Below, one piece after another: positions 26,947-33,552 of a stretch of DNA of 33,552 bases. The first letter of the stretch is position 1. Each line of letters opens with the position of its first letter. Location of the stretch: the NCBI GenBank assembly GCA_015146655.1, contig VKHL01000113.1, forward strand, positions 1 to 33,552, written 5' to 3'. The notes under the pieces were generated by a model, which saw only the letters and a list, made by a program, of their open reading frames with translations, did not search any database and was not told the DNA's origin. Source of the stretch: Ochromonas danica (Eukaryota; Sar; Chrysophyceae; Chromulinales; Chromulinaceae). Both the position numbers and the translations under genes were made by a program.

Positions 26947-27201
26947 AGGGAAGGAGAAAAGAGAAAAGCTCTTCTATTTCTGGTCCAGTATAGTCTATAC
27001 GGTATAGTCTATAGTCTATAGTATAGTACTACAGTATATAGTATAGTATAGTCTATAGTACTAGAGTGCATATAGTACAGTATAGTACATATACAGTATA
27101 TAGTCTATATATGACTAGTCTGGTCTAGTCTATCCAGAGCAGAGCAGTGATCTCGTCTGATCTCATATCATCTCATCTGATCTCATCTGATCTGATCCAT
27201 C

Positions 27202-29519
27202 ATGGCAGTGCCAGCAGGCTATGCTTTGTCTCTCTTCGCTCTCGTCTTGCTGTCTCTCTTCCTCCTCACACCCTCTCTACAGCAACAACAACAACAACAA
27301 CACTATGCGAGCTTTCCCAGACCACCACCACCACCACCACCACCTAGAGCTACTCCTAGTACTAGTACTGCTCCTAGTGGTAGAGCTGGCCAGCGCCTGG
27401 ACGAGTCCGTGGCCACTGCCGAGGCGGTGCGAAAGGATTTGCTGCGCTTGCTGGACGCCTCGTGGCAGCGCGTGCGTCGCCTGGTGGAGGCCGAGACTTT
27501 GTGTCGCTGCGAGGAGGCGCTGAGGGGCGCGACCATTTTGCTCGTGCTGGCCACGCTGAGGCGCTCTGCGGACCTCTTCCCCTCCTCGCGGGCAGCCCTC
27601 GAGGCCATGCTGAGGTCAGCAGATGTCAATCATGATGGACAGCTCTCCTACGCGGAGTGGGCCAACTGGCTCACCAGCACTAAGGAGGGGGCGCCAGAAG
27701 CAGGAGGAGGAGGAGGAACAGTAGCAGGAGGAGGAGGAGGAGAGGGTCTAGAGGGCTTCTTCTCTCCCTCTGCTAGCTCTGACCCAATGGTCTCATCGCT
27801 GGCTCAAGTGCTGGGCCACGCCCTCTGCGCTCTCAAAGTGGTTGCCAGGCTATCCAGCGATGCGCCAACTCTCGCCGCGGCCTTTGTGGCTGGGGGAATG
27901 ATGTCAGAGGCACTGGACGAGGAGGTGCGACTCTCTCTGCTCAGCAGACTAGCTCCCCAGACCAGGTACAGTACTACCCCTCCTCCTCCTCCTCCTCCTC
28001 CTAGCTGATCTTGTTGTTGTGTGTTACAGAGATTTAGTGCTTCTCTCGCTGTCATTGGAAGCTTCTTCGCCTGTTTTCAGGTCACGCTCTACCTCCTCCT
28101 CCTCCTCTACTTCAACTTCAACTAGCAGGGGTGGAGATGGGAGAGCTACTTCAACTGCGAGTGAGTCGCGTGCGCAGCAGCAGCAGGAGGAGGAGGTGGT
28201 GGTTCAGTCTGAGGACATCATCATGACTGTGGACCTCGCCTCTATACCTCTCCTCACTGCGCCACCCATTTTCGATACAGACACTCGCCCTAACCCTCCT
28301 CCTCCTCCTCCTCCTGCTACCACTACCACTACTACTGCTAGTGATCCTATTATCTCCAACCTTCCCAGCTCTAGCAGACAGTCCGTGGTAGTCGTCGACT
28401 CGATGAGCGAAGGCCCTTCTCAAGGTGAGGTAGTGGTCATACGAGAGCAGCAGGAGGAGGAGGAGGAGGAGGAAGGGCTAGTGATGGCGAGCAGGTCATC
28501 CTCTGACTCAGAGGCTGTGCGGCTTCTTCTTCAACGATTGCTGCGCGTGGCTGACGAGACTGTCGCTATGCAGCGCTCGCTGCGAGACCTCGACGACAAA
28601 CACTCCCTCGCCTGGAGAGAGGTAGTGCTACCCCCTGCTACCCCTACCCTTCTCACCTCTTCTTCTTCCTCCACAGGCAACGATCGATCGTCTGCAGTCT
28701 CTGCGGGGCGATGGCCGCCTCGTCTTGACTCTCGGCCTGGCGCTGCGCATCGCTCGGCTGCAGAACCTCCACCTGCCCTGCTACCACCACCACCGCAGGG
28801 GGGACAGCGGGGGCCTGACCCCCTACAGCCGCGCGGAGAAGCAGCAGCTCGCCATGGAGTCTCTGCAGCTGTGGGCCCCGCTAGCCTATCAAGTGGAAGC
28901 CGCGGCCGCCACGGCGGAGTTGGAGGCGCACGCGTACATGTTGCTGTTCCCCTCCTCCTTCTCCTCCTTCCTCTCCTGGTACTCCGCCCTGCGCCCACTT
29001 GCCCTGCGCGCCTTGGCCAGTCTGCGCGCCGATAGCGAGGCCCTGCTAGCGGGGGATGCACTACTGAGGAGGTGCTGCCAGCGCGCAGTGCTACAAACGC
29101 GTTTGAAGACCCCCGCCAGCGCCTTCACGAAGATGGTCAAGGGGGCCAAGCTGCGCGACGACCTCTTCGACATCCTCGGCATGCGCATTATCCTCTCCAT
29201 GCACCACGACCAGGAGCAGGAGCAGGAGGAGGTGGTGGAGGAGGAGGAGGAGTGTCTGCTGCGTGTGAGAGACTTGCTAGGCCTGCTGAGTGATTGGCGA
29301 GAAGACAGAAGTCGCTTCAAAGACTACGTGACACAGCCCAAGGCCAGTGGCTACCAGAGCGTGCACCTCGTCTTGGCGCACAGGCCCACAGCTCTGCGGG
29401 TAGAAGTGCAGCTGCGCACAGAGAGGATGCACAGGCTAGCAGAGCACGGCAGCGCTGCACACTCGCGCTACAAGGCGTTGCTGCTACCCTCCTCCAAGAC
29501 CATCCATCCCTTCCAGTAG
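27202..29519 (+). CDS. RelA/SpoT homologue: (p)ppGpp synthetase with N-terminal EF-hand and degenerate hydrolase domain
   Basis: Exons 27202-27965, 28030-28621 and 28677-29519 (introns 64 and 55 nt) join in frame to 732 aa. A signal peptide (1-26) precedes a Gln/Pro/Ser-rich stretch, consistent with plastid targeting. An EF-hand loop DVNHDGQLSYAE (141-152) has all calcium ligands. Around 205-235 the sequence follows the RSH hydrolase helix, but the His-Asp metal site is replaced (AAAFVAGGMM). Exon 2 is mostly a low-complexity linker. Exon 3 holds the end of the pseudo-hydrolase (LWAPLAYQVEAA) and the synthetase: LKTPASAFTKM, DDLFDILGMRII, RFKDYVTQPKASGYQSVH, VEVQLRTERMHRLAEHGSAAH. It should make the alarmone (p)ppGpp from ATP and GDP/GTP, perhaps under calcium control as in plant CRSH. 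A 20-residue Gln/Glu insert sits inside the synthetase. Intron 1 has a second in-frame acceptor at 28080. Confidence 0.87.
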
Positions 29520-29634
29520 TAACTATTAAGAATACAACATGCACGTTTTCTTCCTACTAACAGAGAGGTAGCGACCACTACACACACCCTCGCTTGCTAC
29601 CCAAGGGGTGCGGTGTGCTAAACGAGGAGGTGCC

Positions 29635-30206
29635 TCACGCCTTGTCCAGCGCCGCCAGAGCCTACAAGGAGAGGATGAGTCAGTTAGCAGGAGGAGGAGG
29701 GGGAGGAGGAAGGGTAAGGGTAGCTGTCTGTCTGGCTGACTTACCTCTCGCACCTCTCTCTCCAGCACATCTGCGGTGCGGTAGCCCACGAAGCGCTGCA
29801 GCACTCGTCCCTTGTAGAAGAGGATGAGAGTGGGCAGCGCCTCCACGTCGTACTTGGAGCCCAGCCGCGGCGACTTGTCAGTGTCCACCTTGGCCACCTT
29901 CGCCACGTTCTCCAGGCGGTTGGCCACGTCTTCCAGCACGGGCTGCAGCATGCGGCAAGGCCCGCACCACTGCGCGTAGAAGTCCACCAGCACAGGCTGC
30001 TCCATGGACTCCAGGAACTCGTCGAAGTTCTTGTAGGCCAGCGAGGAGGAGGAGGAGGAGGAGGAGGAGGTGTGGGGGTAGGCGGTGGCGGTGGTGGAGG
30101 GGGCGACGGCTCGAAGGAAAGACTGCGAGGGCAGCGCGCGGAAGGAAGAGACCAGCACGAGGCAGTGCAGAAGCAAGACGAGCGAAAGGAGCAGCAGGCA
30201 GTTCAT
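29635..30206 (-). CDS. Plastid-targeted thioredoxin
   Basis: Exons 30206-29745 and 29661-29635 (83-nt intron, phase 0) give 162 aa. A long signal peptide (MNCLLLLSLVLLLHCLVLVSS) is followed by Phe-Arg and a Ser/Thr-rich transit peptide, the complex-plastid leader. The thioredoxin fold begins near 57 and has the active site AQWCGPC (77-83), then VDTDKSPRLGSKYDVEALPT with the cis-Pro. The last exon contributes only ALAALDKA, which completes the C-terminal helix. It should reduce disulfides of plastid enzymes using the ferredoxin-thioredoxin system; the type (x, y, m) is not decided here. A Ser run encoded by GAG/CTC triplets lies in the transit region. It is convergent with the RSH gene (115 nt apart) and divergent from the next gene. 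Confidence 0.88.
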
Positions 30207-30289
30207 GTCTCTTGAAGTCAACAGTTCTCTCAAAGAAGGTCAAGATCGCTACAGAAGTAAGTCAAGTCATGCATCAACACAGTTCCCTC

Positions 30290-30300
30290 TTAAGTTAAAC
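30290..30300. promoter_or_regulatory. TTAAGTTAAAC word
   Basis: First of three in the divergent promoter, about 84 bp upstream of the thioredoxin ATG. It has one extra A before the final C. Confidence 0.35.
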
Positions 30301-30323
30301 ACCTGAAGTGAGAGAAGCTGCTG

Positions 30324-30333
30324 TTAAGTTAAC
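30324..30333. promoter_or_regulatory. TTAAGTTAAC word
   Basis: Second of three in this promoter, 118 bp from the thioredoxin ATG and about 190 bp from the plus-strand ATG. Confidence 0.35.
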
Positions 30334-30420
30334 TCCTCCTCCCTTGTCACTCTGTGCACAGGCAACCAGTAATTAAAACGCGCTTCTTGTAAGTGTGCTT
30401 CCCTGAGCCTAACCTTGCCG

Positions 30421-30430
30421 TTAAGTTAAC
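30421..30430. promoter_or_regulatory. TTAAGTTAAC word
   Basis: Third of three in this promoter, about 94 bp upstream of the plus-strand ATG at 30524. Confidence 0.35.
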
Positions 30431-30523
30431 AAACTGCTGGTGAAACGCGCTGCTGCTTCGTGGACCAGACCCGTTTTTCAGTGTGGGAGGGAAGACAAGA
30501 AGATTTTCAGTTTGTTCCTGTGA

Positions 30524-32587
30524 ATGGAAGCGGAAGATCTTGTGGTGCTCCAGTCCCCCTATTGGCTGAGCGGCTGCAAAGAGTCGATGGCCTGGGACAG
30601 CAGCTGCTTCGCCGCGGAGATTCGCCTGCGCGCAGACGTGAAGGAAGAGGCCGTGCTGGGCCTCGTGGACCAGGTGCTGCTCTCGCTGGGCGGGCAGCTG
30701 AGACGAAGCGCTCGGCAGCTGCGCGCAGAGGATGGAACAGAAGGCAATGCCCTCCCAGAGACTGCCCTGGCCCCGCCCCAAGTGGTCGTCACCTCCTCCT
30801 CCTCCTGCTGCTGCTGGCAAGAGGTCAAGGCCTTGCTGGGCGCCAATCTTTCCTTCCAGCGCGTCTTGCTGGTGCTCGTCACTGCGGCCTCTCCTAGTGG
30901 GGGACTCTTCTCCCTCACAGGCTCCTCCTCCTCCTCCACCACCTTCGCGGCCTTCTGCGAGGTCACTGCCTCCACTCTCCTGCGAGCTCTGACCTCCTCC
31001 TCCTACACCTGCTCCTCTTCCTCCTCTCACCACTGCTCTGAGGTGGCGGAGGGGGTGCTGGACCTCGCCTACCTCGTGGACCTCGTGCCCGTGGCTGCGC
31101 GGCTGATGGACGAGGAGGCGCAGGAGGAGGCTCGCCGAGTGGACCTCGCTCTGCGGCGCGAAGACCTCCGCGTGGCGCGCCTCATGACTCTCCTGCGGCC
31201 CTTTTACCAACGCGCCTGTCTCACCCTGCCAGACCCGCCGTCGCACCGCGCGCTCGCCTCTTACCCGCTCGACTTGCCGCGGCCGTCGCTTCGAATAGCG
31301 CGGGGCACTGACGCCCTGCGCCTCCTCCTCCTGCAGGCGCGCAAGAGCTACCGCGACCATCTCCGCTCGCAGACCGCCGCGAACCACTTGGAGGACTGCT
31401 CCACGCAGAGCTACCAGGTCAGCTTCCTCACTCAGGCAGTCGTGGCGCAGCTGAGGGCGTGGGCGCAGGAGGAGAAAGCTTGTCGTCTGGCACGCAAGCG
31501 CGCGGCCGCGCAGGATCGCCTCGTGGCGCTGAAGCACTTCACCCTCCAGCTCGTCTTGACTTTACACAAACGCTTTGTGGAGCTACCCTCTCCCTCCTCC
31601 TCCTCCACCGTGGGCAGGCCTATGATCTCCTCGCTCTCTGCGCTGCTAACGGGCGCTTCGGCCAGCGCGGATCGCAAAGCGCAGGACCGCCTCGTCGACA
31701 TTTTCCCCTTCCTGGGCTATCGCGAGGGAGTGCTCTACCAGGGCCGCGCGGCGATGAAGGTAGCAGACGAGGTGGCGCAGGGAGAGGTAGTGCTCACCCT
31801 GGGCCACCTGCTCTTCCACAACCGCACCGGACTGCTCCCCTCCTCCTCCTGCTCAGAGCTGAAGGTCTTGCCCTGGAAGACCATCTCCTCCGTGCAGGTC
31901 ATCTATCGCCAGCAACAACAACAGCAACAAGTGGTAGCAGGGGAGTTGGCACAGCAGCAGCAGGAGGAGCAGGAGGAGGAGGGGCTCTGCGTGGAGGATT
32001 TCTCGGGGCAACGTGTCGTCTTCCTTCTCTCTGATGGCCTGGCCGCCCCGCAGATTCACCGCCGCCTGCACGACCTCGCTGCCCTCATTTTGCAGGAGAA
32101 GCTCTTCGCCATGGTGGAGCTACCCCACCCCATCCCTCCTCCTCCTCCTGCTATTTCGAGTGGTGGAGCCAGTGAAGATCTTACAGTCAGTGTCGAGAAG
32201 ACGAGCGGTGACTCGATACCTCAGAGGAAGCAGCAGGAGGAGCAGGAGGAGGAGCAGCAGCAGGAGGAGGAGCAGGATCTGTCAGCCTTCTTGCGGCAGC
32301 TCGAGATGGAAGATCTGCCCTCCTCCTCGCGGGTAGCTGCCACCGCACCTGTCGTTCCTCCTCCTGCTGCTGCCTCTACTGGCGCTCTGGCCGCGAAGGG
32401 TAGCAGTGAGGAGGAAATGGACCGCTTGCTGAGGGAGATCATCGCACCACTCTCACCCTCCCCTGCTCCTCCTCCTCCTGCTACTGTTACTAGCAGTACT
32501 GGTGTTAGTAGCGCTAGTACCTCAGAGAAGAAGAAGTCGTTAGCGGGTAACATCCAAAAGTTCCTCCAGCAACACCAACACAGCTAG
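30524..32587 (+). CDS. Unknown protein with possible GRAM/PH-like segment
   Basis: Single exon, 687 aa. I do not recognise the family. Residues 1-370 are mainly helical with Leu/Arg-rich stretches (DLAYLVDLVPVAARLMDEEA, LRVARLMTLLRPFYQRA) broken by Ser and Cys runs. Residues about 385-465 (DIFPFLGYREGVLYQGRAAM, GEVVLTLGHLLFHNRTG, LKVLPWKTISSVQV) have the strand pattern of a GRAM or PH-like domain, continuing after a Gln/Glu insert with EDFSGQRVVFLLSDG and a terminal helix. The C-terminal 170 residues are low complexity (Gln, Glu, Ser, Pro) with two short acidic-hydrophobic motifs (DLSAFLRQLEMEDL, EEEMDRLLREIIAPL) that may bind partners. If the GRAM-like segment is real, membrane lipid binding is likely. 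The first ATG in frame is used. The ORF is long and coherent, so the gene is probably real. Confidence 0.65.
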   Translation: MEAEDLVVLQSPYWLSGCKESMAWDSSCFAAEIRLRADVKEEAVLGLVDQVLLSLGGQLRRSARQLRAEDGTEGNALPETALAPPQVVVTSSSSCCCWQEVKALLGANLSFQRVLLVLVTAASPSGGLFSLTGSSSSSTTFAAFCEVTASTLLRALTSSSYTCSSSSSHHCSEVAEGVLDLAYLVDLVPVAARLMDEEAQEEARRVDLALRREDLRVARLMTLLRPFYQRACLTLPDPPSHRALASYPLDLPRPSLRIARGTDALRLLLLQARKSYRDHLRSQTAANHLEDCSTQSYQVSFLTQAVVAQLRAWAQEEKACRLARKRAAAQDRLVALKHFTLQLVLTLHKRFVELPSPSSSSTVGRPMISSLSALLTGASASADRKAQDRLVDIFPFLGYREGVLYQGRAAMKVADEVAQGEVVLTLGHLLFHNRTGLLPSSSCSELKVLPWKTISSVQVIYRQQQQQQQVVAGELAQQQQEEQEEEGLCVEDFSGQRVVFLLSDGLAAPQIHRRLHDLAALILQEKLFAMVELPHPIPPPPPAISSGGASEDLTVSVEKTSGDSIPQRKQQEEQEEEQQQEEEQDLSAFLRQLEMEDLPSSSRVAATAPVVPPPAAASTGALAAKGSSEEEMDRLLREIIAPLSPSPAPPPPATVTSSTGVSSASTSEKKKSLAGNIQKFLQQHQHS

Positions 32588-32693
32588 ATTGGGTCTAGAT
32601 CTAGATCTAGCTGGCTAGAAGATTAGTGTAATTAACTACTAGAGACTTAGTGCAATTACTTAACTCCCCTCTCATATCATACGGTCATCTGCA

Positions 32694-33422
32694 ATGGATC
32701 TGCTGCAAGTTCTCTTCTCCAGCTTGTTCCTGTCCAGCTTTTACTTCCTCTACCCCTCCGTGCTGACCAAGCCAGTGGTCATCTGGTTCCTCGGAGGCGT
32801 GGCCTGGTCGACTGGCAGTGGCTATGGGCGATGGCTTGGCGTTGGCCTGGCGCTGAGCTCTCTGGGGGACATCTTCTTGGCGCTGGAGGACTACCAAGGC
32901 GTGGACGCCTTCATCCCCGGCCTCGTCAGCTTCCTCTTGGCGCACGTGGTCTACATCGCCGCGCTGCGCCAGCCGCTGGCCTCCTCCTCCTCCTCCTCCC
33001 CCTCCTCCTCCTCCATCGCAGTGGCCGTCGCGGTCTATCTGCTAGCCGTGCTGGCCAACCTCGTCCCCGCCGCCGAGGCCAGCTTACGCCTGCCCATTAT
33101 CGTCTATGCCTCTGCTATCGGCGCGATGGCCTTCTTCGCAGTCAATCGCTGGGCTCGGCGGGGCCAGGGTAGTGCAGCAGGAGGAGGTGGCGAGGTGGTG
33201 CAGGAGTCGTCGGCGTGGCTGTGCTTGCTCGGCGCGCTGTCCTTCGTCTCCTCCGACACCGTGCTGGCCTTCAACAAGTTCTACGCGCCCATCCCCCACG
33301 CTCACCTCATAGTGATGGTGACGTACTACTTGGGCCAGACACTGCTAGCCTCCTCCGCACTACCTCTAACACTACCTCTAACAGCTAACAATAGGAAGGA
33401 GAAGGAGAAGAAGAAGGACTGA
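32694..33422 (+). CDS. TMEM86/YhhN family membrane protein (lysoplasmalogenase-like)
   Basis: Single exon, 242 aa. About seven to eight hydrophobic helices fill the protein, as in the YhhN family. Recognisable blocks are LTKPVVIWFL after the first helix, LALSSLGDIFLAL with the conserved Asp, FIPGLVSFLLAHVVYIAAL with the conserved His, and LSFVSSDTVLAFNKF with a second conserved Ser-Asp pair, then VMVTYYLGQTLL. Animal TMEM86 proteins hydrolyse the vinyl-ether bond of lysoplasmalogens; whether an alga uses the same substrate is unknown. A Ser run encoded by TCC triplets lies in a loop at about 97-107, and the tail is Lys/Glu-rich. It follows the previous gene by 106 nt in the same direction. 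Confidence 0.82.
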   Translation: MDLLQVLFSSLFLSSFYFLYPSVLTKPVVIWFLGGVAWSTGSGYGRWLGVGLALSSLGDIFLALEDYQGVDAFIPGLVSFLLAHVVYIAALRQPLASSSSSSPSSSSIAVAVAVYLLAVLANLVPAAEASLRLPIIVYASAIGAMAFFAVNRWARRGQGSAAGGGGEVVQESSAWLCLLGALSFVSSDTVLAFNKFYAPIPHAHLIVMVTYYLGQTLLASSALPLTLPLTANNRKEKEKKKD

Positions 33423-33467
33423 GGATGGAAGGCAATTGTAAGATAAACTGACTGCAGTATCTGCTAG

Positions 33468-33552
33468 TAGACTATGACTGTAGACTATGACTGTAGACTA
33501 TGACTGTAGACTATGACTGTAGACTATGACTGTAGACTATGACTGTAGACTA
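33468..33552. repeat. 13-bp tandem repeat running off the window
   Basis: TAGACTATGACTG repeated six full times with a seventh partial copy at the edge, all perfect. It begins about 45 bp after the TMEM86-like stop codon, so it may be in that gene's 3' UTR or start a longer satellite. The total length is not visible. Confidence 0.95.

Larger units (their letters stand above)
26501..27201. other. CTAG-rich non-coding spacer before the RSH gene
   Basis: About 700 nt with no gene. From 26590 to 26756 it consists of nested CTAGT/AACTAGT repeats, and from about 26990 to 27130 of TATAGTCTATAG-type words. A TTAAGTTAAC word lies between at 26937-26946. The part nearest the RSH ATG (27150-27195) is a short TCTCATCTGATC repeat, probably the 5' UTR. 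Confidence 0.6.
30207..30523. promoter_or_regulatory. Divergent promoter region with three TTAAGTTAA words
   Basis: About 317 nt between the thioredoxin gene and the unknown plus-strand gene. It holds TTAAGTTAA at 30290-30298, 30324-30332 and 30421-30429, the densest cluster of this word in the window. No ORF. Confidence 0.5.

Noticed and set aside
30347-31537. 396-codon minus-strand frame over the 30524 gene
   Set aside because: It is low complexity (Glu, Gly, Arg) and created by the GC-rich triplet bias; the plus-strand reading has ordered segments.
1-33552. tRNA, rRNA, CRISPR array, bacterial operon or riboswitch
   Set aside because: I saw no GTTCRA-type T-loop in intergenic DNA, no rRNA-like blocks, no spaced repeat array, and the genes are intron-bearing and eukaryotic.

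Overview
This is nuclear DNA from a eukaryote with spliceosomal genes, most likely a photosynthetic alga with a secondary plastid of red origin, and a stramenopile is my first guess. Two proteins (23619-24008 and 29635-30206) begin with a signal peptide whose predicted cleavage is followed by Phe (VQA|FVP and VSS|FRAL). This is the bipartite plastid-targeting style of stramenopile and cryptophyte algae. Introns are few, GT-AG and very short (43-111 nt in the joins I could reconstruct). Intergenic spaces are mostly short and many gene pairs are divergent. I cannot name a species.

Layout, left to right. 1-252: end of an unknown minus-strand ORF that leaves the window. 509-1882: RRM protein with an R/G/P-rich tail. 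1883-3110: non-coding spacer rich in CTAG and TAGACTA words. 3111-4658 (-): two-exon YqaJ-type nuclease with a (CAAGT)12 microsatellite against its start codon. 5140-6936: three-exon APC amino-acid/amine transporter. 7090-8265: decayed Tc1/mariner DNA transposon. 8408-9829: saccharopine-dehydrogenase-like oxidoreductase. 10021-12698 (-): four-exon LRR protein. 12842-13705: unknown basic/acidic protein. 14324-14920: G-patch protein. 15144-16564 (-): six-exon NAD-dependent glycerol-3-phosphate dehydrogenase. 16919-19753: four-exon fusion of ACBP, PH, START, a membrane hairpin and an acyltransferase-like domain. 20196-23438: large PH-domain protein. 23619-24008 (-): small plastid membrane protein. 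24263-25165 (-): nucleoredoxin-like protein. 25381-26500: DHRS7-like SDR with a C-terminal KKSD. 26501-27201: second CTAG-rich spacer. 27202-29519: EF-hand RelA/SpoT homologue ((p)ppGpp synthetase). 29635-30206 (-): plastid thioredoxin. 30524-32587: unknown protein with a possible GRAM/PH-like segment. 32694-33422: TMEM86/YhhN protein. 33468-end: 13-bp tandem repeat.

Themes. Several neighbours concern glycerolipid and acyl-CoA metabolism (GPDH, ACBP-START fusion, TMEM86) and plastid redox or stringent signalling (thioredoxin, RSH, small plastid protein). Two short words recur in intergenic DNA: the palindrome ATTCCATGGAAT (six sites near five or six gene starts) and TTAAGTTAAC (six sites). 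From about 26 kb onward, CTC/GAG triplet runs fill exons and introns alike and encode Ser, Pro or Glu runs depending on frame.

The items most worth a second look are the five-part lipid-binding fusion with a pseudo-acyltransferase end, the RSH with an N-terminal EF-hand and a broken hydrolase site, and the shared promoter palindrome. Exon joins were worked out by eye from GT-AG sites and reading phase, and they close in frame without internal stops, but no transcript evidence was available.
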